Shown: positions 32,245 to 40,603 of the stretch, in pieces
Layout: each line of letters begins with the position of its first letter
Position numbering within the stretch: position 1 is the stretch's first letter
From: Orlajensenia stereocauli
Lineage (GTDB): Bacteria; Actinomycetota; Actinomycetes; Actinomycetales; Microbacteriaceae
Direction: 5' to 3' (one strand)
DNA: 64,000 bases
NCBI RefSeq assembly: GCF_039548895.1
Contig: NZ_JBCLVG010000003.1
Notes under the pieces: model-generated
Seen by the model: only the letters and a program-made list of their open reading frames with translations
The model's database searches: none
What the model was told of the DNA's origin: nothing
Program-made: the position numbers and the translations under genes

Positions 32245-33657
32245 ATGAGCGAATCATGGGCCAATTCGGGTCTCGACCTGCATCTCGATCTCGGCCGCAC
32301 GCGCCGGGCGGCGACCGTCGAGGCTGCCATCCGCGCTGCCATCCTCGACGGCCGTCTGGCGCCGGGATCCAGGCTGCCGCCATCGCGCTCCCTCGCCGCT
32401 GACCTCGGCATCGCGCGCAACAGCATCGCGGACGTCTACGGTCGACTCGTCGCCGAGGGGTGGCTCGAGTCACGCGTCGGCTCGGGCACCTGGGTGAGTG
32501 ATCGGCGGGTCGTGGCGCCCGAGCGAACGCCGGTCGGCACTGATACCGCCTTCTCGCTCGACCTGCGCGGTGGGCTTCCGGATGCGTCGGGGTTCCCGCG
32601 GTCGGAGTGGGCGGCGGCGACACGGCGAGCACTCGCCCGAGCCGCGGTGAGCTCGTTCGGTTACGGGGACCCCGCCGGCCATGGAGCGCTGCTCTCCTCC
32701 TTGGCCACCTACCTCGGCCGGGCCAGGGGCGTGTGGGCGGAGCCGGACCGTGTCGTCGTGATGCACGGCTTCGGCGAGATCCTCGCCGTGGTCAGCAGAG
32801 CGCTGGTCGCTCGCGGTGCCCGGCGCGTCGGCGTCGAGGCCTACGGCCACGAACGGCACCGGCGGATCCTCATGGCCGCAGGACTCGACATCGTCGCTCT
32901 CTCCCTGGACGCCGAGGGGGCCGACGTCTCCCGACTCGACGAACTCGGAGTCGACGCGGTGCTGCTCACCCCTGCCCACCAGTTCCCCACCGGTGTGCCG
33001 TTGTCGCCGGCCAGAAGGGTCGAGGTCGTGCGGTGGGCGGAGCGAACGAACGGACTCGTCATCGAAGACGACTACGACGGCGAGTTCCGCTTCGACGGGC
33101 GCACCATCGGGGCGCTCCAGGCGCTCGCCCCCGAGCGCGTCGTCTACGCCGGCACTGCGAGCAAGAGCCTCGCCCCGGCGGTCGGCCTGGCCTGGGCCGT
33201 GGTGCCGCCTGACCTCCGGCCGTGCCTGCTCGAGCAGCGGCTCCTCCTCGGCTCCTCCGTCGACTCGCTCGCCCAGCTCTCCCTGGCCGAGTTCATCGAC
33301 GGAAACCAGTACGACAGGCACCTGCGTGCTCTGCGGTCGATGTATCGCGAGCGCCGACGGCACCTCGAGGAGGTCCTCGATGGGCTGCTCCCCGGGTGTG
33401 CGGTCACGGGCATGGCAGCCGGGCTGCACTGCCTGGTGGAGCTGCCGCCCGGGGTCGACGAGGCGGATGTCGAGGCTGAGGCGGCCGAGCGCGGGCTGCG
33501 CGTCGAAGGGGTGTCGCGTTACCTCGTCGAGGGCGCACCGCCCAGCGTCGTCCGGGCGCTGGTGCTGGGCTTCGGAGCTCCGCCGCCGCACCGCTACGAC
33601 GAGGCGCTCGCCATCGTTGCCGAGGCTGTGCGCTCCGCTACGCGATCTCGGCGATGA
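32245..33657 (+). CDS. MocR-type GntR/aminotransferase-fold transcriptional regulator
   Basis: The 470-residue protein joins a GntR winged helix (about residues 18-85; GSRLPPSRSLAADLGIARNS) to a fold-type I aminotransferase domain (about 105-465). The PLP lysine is K307 (TASKSLAPAVGLAW), with VIEDDYDGEF upstream as the cofactor aspartate region. MocR proteins sense vitamin B6 compounds or amino-derived ligands. The target is probably the divergent AhpD-like gene. Its last 20 bases overlap the convergent neighbour. Confidence 0.88.
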   Translation: MSESWANSGLDLHLDLGRTRRAATVEAAIRAAILDGRLAPGSRLPPSRSLAADLGIARNSIADVYGRLVAEGWLESRVGSGTWVSDRRVVAPERTPVGTDTAFSLDLRGGLPDASGFPRSEWAAATRRALARAAVSSFGYGDPAGHGALLSSLATYLGRARGVWAEPDRVVVMHGFGEILAVVSRALVARGARRVGVEAYGHERHRRILMAAGLDIVALSLDAEGADVSRLDELGVDAVLLTPAHQFPTGVPLSPARRVEVVRWAERTNGLVIEDDYDGEFRFDGRTIGALQALAPERVVYAGTASKSLAPAVGLAWAVVPPDLRPCLLEQRLLLGSSVDSLAQLSLAEFIDGNQYDRHLRALRSMYRERRRHLEEVLDGLLPGCAVTGMAAGLHCLVELPPGVDEADVEAEAAERGLRVEGVSRYLVEGAPPSVVRALVLGFGAPPPHRYDEALAIVAEAVRSATRSRR

Positions 33658-34252
33658 TCGGGTGGATCGCCGCGTCGAAGGCTGCGGCATCCGTCCTCAG
33701 GGAATCGGTCACGGCCACGGTGAGCGATCCGATCCACCAGACTCCACGCTCGGCGAGAGGCAGCACCTCGACGTTCAGCTCGAAGGAGTGCGCCCGTCGG
33801 CCCACCTCGCGCTCGTGCTCGGCGATGGTGCCTGCGTAGGCGCGGTAGCTGTCGGACGGACGACCGCTCGCCGCCTTCGTGTAGCCGCTGCGCGCCCATT
33901 CCACCCACGAGGTCGCGGCGACGTGCAGCGGACGGATGGCCGCAGCCAGGTCGTCGGCACCCGATGTCGGCAGGGCCACCCAGGTGCCGTACTCCTCGAT
34001 GAGTTCGAGGGGCACCGGCGACGGATGCGCCTCGGGCTCCACCGTCATGGCCCACCACTCGCGCCACTGGCGTTCGAGGCGGTCCTGTTCGTCGACGTCG
34101 CGCTCGGGGGCGTCGGCAACGGGAACGCCGCGGAGGCGGGGCAGGTCCGTGGGGGAGGCGATGTGCAGGGTCTCGCGCAACCACAACGCGAGGAGCACGG
34201 GGATGCTCGAATCCTCGTGGATCATCCAGGACGGCTGACCGTCGGCGCTCAT
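33638..34252 (-). CDS. Conserved-looking protein of unknown function
   Basis: The 204-residue soluble protein shows no motif I recognise. It has WLRETLHIASPTDLPRLRG near the start, a tryptophan-rich stretch (RQWREWWAM) near residue 65, and a C-terminal strand pattern GVWWIGSLTVAVTDSL. It is moderately acidic with no signal or membrane segment. The ATG at 34252 is 7 nt behind TAGAAT. The gene is divergent from purM, and its 3' end overlaps the MocR gene by 20 bp. Confidence 0.6.
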   Translation of the reverse strand: MSADGQPSWMIHEDSSIPVLLALWLRETLHIASPTDLPRLRGVPVADAPERDVDEQDRLERQWREWWAMTVEPEAHPSPVPLELIEEYGTWVALPTSGADDLAAAIRPLHVAATSWVEWARSGYTKAASGRPSDSYRAYAGTIAEHEREVGRRAHSFELNVEVLPLAERGVWWIGSLTVAVTDSLRTDAAAFDAAIHPIIAEIA

Positions 34253-34259
34253 GGCGTGG

Positions 34260-34338
34260 ATTCTACGCCGCAGAGCTGGCGCAGGCGCGGATCCACGCGG
34301 ATCGACGCGGAACCGCCGCCTCGACGAGCCGGTACTCT
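34260..34338. promoter_or_regulatory. Divergent leaderless-type promoters of the unknown gene and purM
   Basis: TAGAAT (minus strand, 34260-34265) lies 7 nt before the ATG at 34252. TACTCT (34333-34338) lies 6 nt before the purM GTG at 34345. Neither gap contains a Shine-Dalgarno sequence. Confidence 0.65.
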
Positions 34339-34344
34339 GGACGC

Positions 34345-35451
34345 GTGAGCGCCAACTCGTCCTACGCCGCAGCCGGAGTCGACACCGCTGCTGGCGATCT
34401 CGCCGTCGAGCTGATGAAGGAGGCCGTCGCCAAGACGCACGGTCCCAACGTCCTGGGGGGCGTCGGCGGGTTCGCCGGCCTCTACGACGTGTCGTTCCTC
34501 ACCAAGTTCAAGCGGCCGCTGCTCGCGACCTCCACCGACGGCGTCGGCACGAAGGTCGCCATCGCGCAGGCCATCGACAAGCACGACACCATCGGCCAGG
34601 ACCTCGTGGGCATGGTCGTCGACGACATCATCGTCGTGGGTGCGACCCCCCTCTTCATGACGGACTACATCGCCTGCGGCAAGGTCGTGCCCGAGCGCAT
34701 CGCGGCCATCGTCGGCGGCATCGCGAAGGCGTGTGCCGAGACCGGAACGGCCCTCGTCGGCGGCGAGACCGCAGAGCACCCCGGACTCCTCGGCCCCGAT
34801 GACTACGACGTGGCCGGCGCTGCCGTCGGTGCCGTCGAGGCCGACGCCCTGCTCGGCGCCGACCGCGTGCAGCACGGCGACGTCGTCGTCGCGCTGTCGT
34901 CGTCGGGCCTGCACTCCAACGGCTTCTCGCTCGTTCGCCACATCCTGAGCGAGGGCGGCATCGGCTACACGGACTCGCTCCCCGAGCTCGGCGGTCTCGT
35001 GGGCGAGGCACTGCTCGAGCCCACGCGCCTCTACACCGGCCCGCTCGTGCGCCTGCTCGGCGACCCCGATCTCTCCGGTGCCGTGCACTCCCTGAGCCAC
35101 GTGACCGGCGGTGGAATCGCCGCCAACCTCGCCCGCGTGCTGCCCGTCGGAAGCTGGGTGGAGCTCGAGCGCTCCAGCTGGTCGCCGTCGCCGGTGTTCC
35201 GCGTGCTCAGCGACATCGCAGGCTCCAGCCTCGAGAGTTCGGAGGGCACCTGGAACCTCGGCATCGGCATGTTCGCCGTCGTTGCGGCGGATGCGGCATC
35301 CGACGTCATCGCCCGCATGCAGGCCGAGGGCATCCCGAGCTGGGTCGCCGGCCGGGTCTCGACTGCGGCGAACGACCTCAGTGCCTTCGTGCAGGGCGAG
35401 AAGGGCGTGAACGGCGGAGCCGTACGCCTGGTCGGCAGCTACGCGGCCTGA
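34345..35451 (+). CDS. purM: Phosphoribosylformylglycinamidine cyclo-ligase (AIR synthetase)
   Basis: This 368-residue ATP-dependent enzyme closes the imidazole ring (FGAM to AIR). Conserved blocks: STDGVGTKVAIAQAIDKHDT, VGMVVDDIIVVGATPLFMTDY, VGGETAEHPG, and ALSSSGLHSNGFSLVR. The start is GTG at 34345 directly behind a TACTCT box. DUF3073 follows on the opposite strand, a neighbourhood that recurs in actinobacteria. Confidence 0.96.
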   Translation: MSANSSYAAAGVDTAAGDLAVELMKEAVAKTHGPNVLGGVGGFAGLYDVSFLTKFKRPLLATSTDGVGTKVAIAQAIDKHDTIGQDLVGMVVDDIIVVGATPLFMTDYIACGKVVPERIAAIVGGIAKACAETGTALVGGETAEHPGLLGPDDYDVAGAAVGAVEADALLGADRVQHGDVVVALSSSGLHSNGFSLVRHILSEGGIGYTDSLPELGGLVGEALLEPTRLYTGPLVRLLGDPDLSGAVHSLSHVTGGGIAANLARVLPVGSWVELERSSWSPSPVFRVLSDIAGSSLESSEGTWNLGIGMFAVVAADAASDVIARMQAEGIPSWVAGRVSTAANDLSAFVQGEKGVNGGAVRLVGSYAA

Positions 35452-35459
35452 TCCGCGGA

Positions 35460-35477
35460 CGCCCGGTCATCCGGGCG
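35460..35477 (+). terminator. Hairpin after purM
   Basis: CGCCCGG (35460-35466) pairs with CCGGGCG (35471-35477) around TCAT, 8 nt after the purM stop. It has a strong stem but no U-run. Confidence 0.5.
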
Positions 35478-35569
35478 GCGGGAATCACCTGCGAGCGCGT
35501 TCGGGCCGAATAGACAACGTGAAAGCGCGACGCGAGTGATCGCGCCGCGCTGAAGAGGGTGACAGAACG

Positions 35570-35800
35570 CTACGCGCGCTTCTGCTCGTCTTCCGTCGCG
35601 TAGTGGTCGACGTACTCGTCGGACTCGCTGGCCTCGTACTCGGGCCACTTGGCGAGGTCCTCATCGAGGCGCTCGTCGACGACACGAGCGTCACCGTGCG
35701 TCAACTCACGCTCCAGTGCACCGTAGTTGGTGTCGGGGCTGAAGTACTTGAGCTCGCGAGCGACCTTGGTGTGCTTCGCCTTCTGACGGCCACGCCCCAT
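35570..35800 (-). CDS. DUF3073 protein
   Basis: This 76-residue protein begins MGRGRQKAKHTKVARELKYF and continues SPDTNYGALERELTHG, the DUF3073 signature. It ends in a very acidic tail rich in Glu, Asp and Tyr. GAGGGGG precedes the ATG at 35800. The basic head and acidic tail recall small ribosome- or nucleic-acid-associated proteins, but no role is known. It is convergent with purM. Confidence 0.9.
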   Translation of the reverse strand: MGRGRQKAKHTKVARELKYFSPDTNYGALERELTHGDARVVDERLDEDLAKWPEYEASESDEYVDHYATEDEQKRA

Positions 35801-35944
35801 GCGAGACCCCCTCACAATGCTGGCCGGTGGCGTGTTCGCCTCCCGGACTGTGGACCGGACTAATGAAAACTTCCCCGTAGTTTAGCATGGAGGACTGGCC
35901 GGACTTCCGTCTGTGCCCACAGTGCCGCCACGGGAAGAGGGTGT

Positions 35945-37012
35945 ATGTCCATCGCGGCGACCACTGTGGTGGTCATCGGTGCCGGTCAAGCCGGATTGTC
36001 GGTGGCGTACTACCTGAAGCGGTTCGATCTGGAGCCGGGAATCGACTTCCAGGTGCTCGATCGCGGCCCGGCCCCCGGCGGCGCCTGGCAGCATCGCTGG
36101 GAGGCGCTGAAGCTCGGCACGGCTCACCGCGTCAACGACCTGCCGGGCATGGCCGAGATGGGCCTGAGCTTCGACACCGCCGACCGCAGCTGGGCGGCGC
36201 GGGAGATCGTCGGCGCCTACTACGGCAGCTACGAGCAGTTCTACGGACTCAAGGTGCGCCGACCCGTCGAGGTGTCGAGCGTGGAGAACGCCGGCGTCGA
36301 CCTGCTGGTGCACCACTCCCAGGGTGAGACCCGCACCCGCTTCCTGGTGAACGCCACAGGTACATGGGGCTCCCCGTTCATGCCCTACTACCCGGGCATG
36401 CGCGACTTCGCAGGCCGTCACGTGCACACCTCCGACTACGTGTCGGCCGACGAGTTCCGCGACCGGAACGTGGTCGTCGTGGGCGGCGGCACCTCCGCCA
36501 TCGGTTTCCTGCTCGAACTCGAGGGCGTTGCCGCAAGCTCGGTCTGGGCCTCGCGTCGACCCATCGACTGGGTGGAGGGGGAGGCCCTCGATCTCGAGGG
36601 AGCATCCGCCGCCGTCGCAGCGCAGGATGAGGCCGCCCGCTCGGGTCGAGCCCTACCGAGCATCGTGAGCGGGACTGGCGTGCCCAAGAGCCGGCGCATC
36701 GCTGCAGGCATCGAGCGCGGCGTGCTCGAGGCACGTCCCATGTTCGAGCGGATCGAGGCTGACGGCGTGCGCTGGAGCGATGGTTCGTTCTCCCCGGCCG
36801 ATGCCATCATCTGGGCAACGGGGTTCAGGCCCGAGCTGCGCCAGCTCGCGCCGCTCAAGCTGCGCGAGAAGGCCGGCGGCGTGAGCGTCGGTGCCGGCGC
36901 GTCGTGGAGTGATCCGCGGGTGTTCCTCGCCGGGTACGGGCCCCAGGCATCCACGATCGGTGCTCAGCGCGCCGGCCGCATGATCGCACGGCAGATCGTG
37001 GCGTTGCTGTAG
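35945..37012 (+). CDS. Flavin-containing monooxygenase-like NAD(P)-binding protein
   Basis: The 355-residue protein has an FAD Rossmann motif at the N-terminus (VVVIGAGQAGLSVAYYL) and a second nucleotide motif near residue 180 (VVVVGGGTSAIGFLLE). ATGTWGSPFMPYYPG and IIWATGFRPEL are typical of class B flavin monooxygenases and CzcO-like proteins. It may oxidise a heteroatom in a small molecule or exporter substrate. ATG at 35945 follows AGAGGG. It is monocistronic. Confidence 0.82.
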   Translation: MSIAATTVVVIGAGQAGLSVAYYLKRFDLEPGIDFQVLDRGPAPGGAWQHRWEALKLGTAHRVNDLPGMAEMGLSFDTADRSWAAREIVGAYYGSYEQFYGLKVRRPVEVSSVENAGVDLLVHHSQGETRTRFLVNATGTWGSPFMPYYPGMRDFAGRHVHTSDYVSADEFRDRNVVVVGGGTSAIGFLLELEGVAASSVWASRRPIDWVEGEALDLEGASAAVAAQDEAARSGRALPSIVSGTGVPKSRRIAAGIERGVLEARPMFERIEADGVRWSDGSFSPADAIIWATGFRPELRQLAPLKLREKAGGVSVGAGASWSDPRVFLAGYGPQASTIGAQRAGRMIARQIVALL

Positions 37013-37052
37013 GCGCTTCGGCCGCGGACTCCGTCCGGGCCTCAGCGAGCGG
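37013..37052. repeat. Dispersed stop-associated repeat, copy
   Basis: The unit follows the monooxygenase stop with no gap, from GCGCTTCGGCCGCGGAC to GGGCCTCAGCGAGCGG. It ends 9 nt before the convergent crcB stop. Confidence 0.8.
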
Positions 37053-37060
37053 TGTGGAGG

Positions 37061-37429
37061 TCAGCGCGCAAGGAGGTACGCGCCCGCCGTGACCGCGAGG
37101 CCGAGGGCCAGGGTGACCGCGATGTTCAGCCCCGCGGCCCTCCATCGTCGGCCCTCGGCGAGCTCGATGGTCTCGACGGTCCAGGTGCTGAAGGTGGTGA
37201 GGCCGGCGCAGACACCGCTCAGAATGACGAACTGCCACTCGGCCGAGACCGCCGCCCGTTCGGCGAGTCCCAGAGTCAGGCCGCCGACCAGCGACCCGAC
37301 GATGTTGACGATGAGCACGCCGCGAGGCAGGTGCCCTGGCACCACGGGCAGCGCCTTCGTCGCGAGGAAGCGGATGACGGCGCCGATCGCGCCGCACAGC
37401 AGGGTCGCGATCACGACGAGAGGAGTCAC
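37061..37429 (-). CDS. crcB: Fluoride channel subunit CrcB/Fluc (second of pair)
   Basis: This 122-residue protein has four membrane helices and Fluc hallmarks: GAIGAVIRFLATKAL near the N-terminus, IVNIVGSLVGG, and the GVCAGLTTFSTWTVET motif that carries the pore phenylalanine and Thr/Ser track. Start GTG at 37429 overlaps the previous stop by 4 nt. Two different adjacent subunits suggest a heterodimeric channel, as in several Gram-positive bacteria. Confidence 0.93.
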   Translation of the reverse strand: MTPLVVIATLLCGAIGAVIRFLATKALPVVPGHLPRGVLIVNIVGSLVGGLTLGLAERAAVSAEWQFVILSGVCAGLTTFSTWTVETIELAEGRRWRAAGLNIAVTLALGLAVTAGAYLLAR

Positions 37430-37845
37430 AGCGTCTCGCCCTCCTGGACCTCACCGGGCATCATGAGGTGCGCCAGCGTCGATCCGACGCGGAGGCCCGT
37501 GAACGCGGCAGCGAGGCCGAGCACGAGCGAGGCCACCAGGTAGACGGATGCCGGGCCGACGGCATCCGCAGCACTCATCCCCACCACAGAGACCATGACG
37601 GCCGAGAAGGTGGTGAACGAACCGAGCACGCCGGCACCGAGACCCGCCCGCACCCAGTGCGGCAGGCCGGGCTTCTTCCAGAGGACGCCGACGAGCAGCC
37701 CGAGGATCAGGGCACCCACCACGTTGATGATGAGCGTCGACCACGGGAACTGCGCGCCGGCGTGCGGCAGGGCGGCGTCGATCGACAGGCGCAGGCCAGT
37801 TCCCACGAGGCCGCCCACGAAGACGGCGATCAGGTCACGACCCAC
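37426..37845 (-). CDS. crcB: Fluoride channel subunit CrcB/Fluc (first of pair)
   Basis: The 139-residue Fluc subunit has VGGLVGTGLRLSIDAALP, TLIINVVGALILGLL and GAGVLGSFTTFSAVMV, the last matching the GxxTTFSTF pore block. GTG at 37845 is the first usable start after the transporter stop 9 nt upstream. No Shine-Dalgarno site is visible, so it likely depends on translation of the transporter gene. No fluoride riboswitch is seen. Confidence 0.88.
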   Translation of the reverse strand: MGRDLIAVFVGGLVGTGLRLSIDAALPHAGAQFPWSTLIINVVGALILGLLVGVLWKKPGLPHWVRAGLGAGVLGSFTTFSAVMVSVVGMSAADAVGPASVYLVASLVLGLAAAFTGLRVGSTLAHLMMPGEVQEGETL

Positions 37846-37853
37846 GTCGGCGG

Positions 37854-39968
37854 CTACTTGCGCTTGCGTCGCCGCGACGCGGCCGGCCGAGAGGCGCCGG
37901 GCGGCGCGGGCGGAGGAGCAACAGTCGTGGTCGTGATGATCGCGGGCGGCATCGGGGCACGAGGCACCGGTCGCACCGGCTCGCCGCGGCGGTCCTGGCC
38001 GGGCAGCGGGCGGGAACGGCGGCCGTAGAGCAGGTCGGAGGAGTCGAGCAGCCACGGCACGAGCGCGATGGTGACGCCGTGCACGAGCATCAGCTTCTGA
38101 CGGATGCGGCGGGCCTTGTGGTTGTGCAGCAGCGACTCCCACCAGTGCCCGACGATGTACTGCGGCATGTAGATGGTCGTCACCTCGGAACCGTGCTCGG
38201 CACGGCGATCCTTCACGTGACGGATGACGGGGTAGCTGAGGTCGCGGTACGGCGACTGGATGATGCGCAGCGGCACCTGGATGTTCATGCGCACCCAGTC
38301 CTTCTTGACCTGCTTGGTCTCCTCGTCGTCGATGGAGACGTGGACTGCCTCGAGGCTCTCGTGGCGAGCGGCGATGGCGTAGTCGAGAGCCTTGAGCACG
38401 GGCTTCTGCACCTTGCCGACCAGCACGATGGCGTGGTCGCCCGTGGCGCCGAAGGTCGTGGTCGGGTCGACCTCGACCTCCTTGGCCACATCGCGGTAGT
38501 AGCGGTTCACGCCCATCATGAGCAGGAACAGGATCGGCATCATCACGAACACGATCCACGCGCCGTGGGTGAACTTGGTGATGGTCACCACGATGAGCAC
38601 GATGCCCGTCATCGCTGCGCCCAGGGCGTTGATCGACAGGCTCTTGACGATGGAACCGCGGTGGGCGCCGGGCAGCTTCAGCTCGCGCAGCCAGTGTCGC
38701 ACCATGCCGGTCTGGCCGAGCGTGAACGACACGAAGACGCCGATGATGTAGAGCTGGATGAGTACGGTGAGGTTCGCCTGGAACACCACGAGGATGACCA
38801 CGGCGGCGAGGCCCAGCAGAAGCACGCCGTTGGAGTAGATGAGACGATCGCCGCGGGTGGAGAGGGACTTGGGCGCGTAGCCGTCCTTCGCGAGCACCGA
38901 GCCGAGCAGCGGGAAGCCGTTGAACGCCGTATTGGCCGCGAGCAGCAGCACGAGGGCCGTGGCCGCCTGGATGACGAAGAACATGATGGTGCTGTTGCCG
39001 AACACGGCCGCGGCGATCTGGGCCATGAGCGAGAGCTGCGGCGCTGTGGCGCACTCGGCCCAGCCCTGGAGCGAACACGGGTTCTCCGCGTAGTGCACGT
39101 TCGAGATGAGGGCGAGAGCGGTCAGTCCGACGAACAGCGTGATGGCGATGCCGCCCATGATCACGAGGGTGTGCTGCGCGTTCCTGACCTTGGGGAGGCG
39201 GAACGCCGGAACGCCGTTGGCGATGGCTTCGACGCCCGTGAGGGCGGAGCATCCGCTCGCGAAGGAGCGCAGCAGCAGCAACACGATCGCCGCCTGGGTC
39301 AACTGCTCTCCCTGCACGGTGTACGCGGCGGACTCGGCGACCGGCGCGGTCCCGAAGAAGGTCTGGCCCAGGCCGACCACGATCATGAGGAAGACGCTGC
39401 CGATGAAGATGTACGTCGGGATGGCGAAGGCCTTGCTGGACTCGCTCACTCCGCGCAGGTTGACGGCCGCGAGGATGATGACGAAGAACACGGCCAGCTC
39501 GACCCGGAATGGGGCGAGCCAGGGGAGGGCCGAGATGATGTTGTCGACTCCGGATGCCACCGAGACGACGACGGTCATGACGTAGTCGACGAGGAGGGCA
39601 GAGGCGACGACGAGGCCGGCCTTCTCGCCGAGGTTCTTGTGTGCGACCTCGTAGTCGCCGCCGCCTGACGGGTAGGCCTTGACGAGCTGGCGATAGGACA
39701 GCACGACGGTGACGAGCAGGACGACGACCGCCAGCGCCACCCACGGGGCGAACGCAAGGAAGGAGAGCCCGCCGAGAAGCAGGATCATCAGGAGTTCCTG
39801 GGGCGCGTAGGCCACCGAGGAGAGCGGGTCGCTCGCGAAGATCGGGAGCGCGAGGTGCTTCGGAAGCAGCTGCCCCTCGAGACGTTCGCTGGGGAGCGGG
39901 TCGCCGATGATCCAGTGTTTCGGCGACTTCAGTTCTGGTGGGGGCGTGGATGCCCCGTCATTTGCCAC
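37854..39968 (-). CDS. KimA-like APC-superfamily potassium transporter
   Basis: The roughly 704-residue protein has 12 hydrophobic segments (about residues 50-480). ALPIFASDPLSSVAYAPQEL near residue 45 matches the SDxLSSVAYA signature of KimA/YdaO potassium importers. A cytoplasmic universal-stress-like domain follows (about 500-640; HAIVLVGKVQKPVLKALDYA), then a Pro/Thr/Ala-rich, Arg/Lys-terminated tail. GTG at 39968 is preferred over TTG at 39977 because that TTG overlaps the -10 box. Two crcB genes follow closely. Amino acid transport remains possible. Confidence 0.78.
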   Translation of the reverse strand: MANDGASTPPPELKSPKHWIIGDPLPSERLEGQLLPKHLALPIFASDPLSSVAYAPQELLMILLLGGLSFLAFAPWVALAVVVLLVTVVLSYRQLVKAYPSGGGDYEVAHKNLGEKAGLVVASALLVDYVMTVVVSVASGVDNIISALPWLAPFRVELAVFFVIILAAVNLRGVSESSKAFAIPTYIFIGSVFLMIVVGLGQTFFGTAPVAESAAYTVQGEQLTQAAIVLLLLRSFASGCSALTGVEAIANGVPAFRLPKVRNAQHTLVIMGGIAITLFVGLTALALISNVHYAENPCSLQGWAECATAPQLSLMAQIAAAVFGNSTIMFFVIQAATALVLLLAANTAFNGFPLLGSVLAKDGYAPKSLSTRGDRLIYSNGVLLLGLAAVVILVVFQANLTVLIQLYIIGVFVSFTLGQTGMVRHWLRELKLPGAHRGSIVKSLSINALGAAMTGIVLIVVTITKFTHGAWIVFVMMPILFLLMMGVNRYYRDVAKEVEVDPTTTFGATGDHAIVLVGKVQKPVLKALDYAIAARHESLEAVHVSIDDEETKQVKKDWVRMNIQVPLRIIQSPYRDLSYPVIRHVKDRRAEHGSEVTTIYMPQYIVGHWWESLLHNHKARRIRQKLMLVHGVTIALVPWLLDSSDLLYGRRSRPLPGQDRRGEPVRPVPRAPMPPAIITTTTVAPPPAPPGASRPAASRRRKRK

Positions 39969-39976
39969 GGGGGACA

Positions 39977-40004
39977 AACCTACTCACTCGGCGCGCACTG
40001 TCAA
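39977..40004 (-). promoter_or_regulatory. Consensus promoter of the KimA-like gene
   Basis: On the minus strand TTGACA (40004-39999) is spaced 16 bp from TAGGTT (39982-39977). The GTG start follows 8 nt later, so the transcript is probably leaderless. This is the best -35 and -10 match in the window. Confidence 0.75.
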
Positions 40005-40043
40005 GTTCCACACGTTTCCCTCACGGATCCCTTACGCGCGACG

Positions 40044-40571
40044 CTACTCCGCCGCTCCGATGACGGGAGGAGGCTCGAGGGTGAATTCCCAGTCGTTGCA
40101 CCGGATGGGATTGCCCGGCGGGTACTCGAAGTCCATCTCCCCGTTGAAGGTCATGCCGGCCTTGGCGCAGATCGTGTTCGACGCCGCGTTGTCGGTGCGC
40201 GGATAGGCGTGCACGGAGTGTCTGCCGCCCACGAACCGGGCATGGTCGAGTGCTGCAGTGAGTGCTCGGGTGCCGATCCCCTGGCCCTGGTACCCGGGTT
40301 CGACGCTCCACCCCGTCTCGTAGACGGACACGTCGTCGTGCACCGCGTTCCAATAGCCGATGACCCCCACTCCCTCCGGATGCTCCGCCGTCACGATGCG
40401 GAACATGTGGGCCTCGCCATCCCGGCCGAGGCGGAGGTAGCGCTCGTGGCGGGTGCGCAGCTTCTCCTCGGTCTCGGGGCCCCCGAGGTAGGTCATCATC
40501 TCGGGGGCGTTGCTGCGTCGCAGTGTCTCGAGGTCGTCGGCGGCCCAGGGCTTGAGTGTCACGTCTGCCAT
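40044..40571 (-). CDS. GNAT-family N-acetyltransferase
   Basis: The 175-residue protein has the GNAT acetyl-CoA binding segment PGYQGQGIGTRALTAALDHA (about residues 94-113), the beta4 strand SVYETGWSVE before it, and NAASNTICAKAGMTF, the conserved C-terminal block of RimJ-like enzymes. The acceptor is unknown. ATG at 40571 (MADVTLK) is preferred over GTG two codons upstream. It is transcribed towards the KimA-like gene. Confidence 0.82.
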   Translation of the reverse strand: MADVTLKPWAADDLETLRRSNAPEMMTYLGGPETEEKLRTRHERYLRLGRDGEAHMFRIVTAEHPEGVGVIGYWNAVHDDVSVYETGWSVEPGYQGQGIGTRALTAALDHARFVGGRHSVHAYPRTDNAASNTICAKAGMTFNGEMDFEYPPGNPIRCNDWEFTLEPPPVIGAAE

Positions 40572-40603
40572 GACCACATCACACCATGGGCCGCCGACGG
40601 GCG

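Noticed and set aside
37061..40043. Fluoride or c-di-AMP riboswitch upstream of crcB or the KimA-like gene
   Set aside because: The gaps are 8-66 nt and show no riboswitch core. The promoter lies directly at the start codon.
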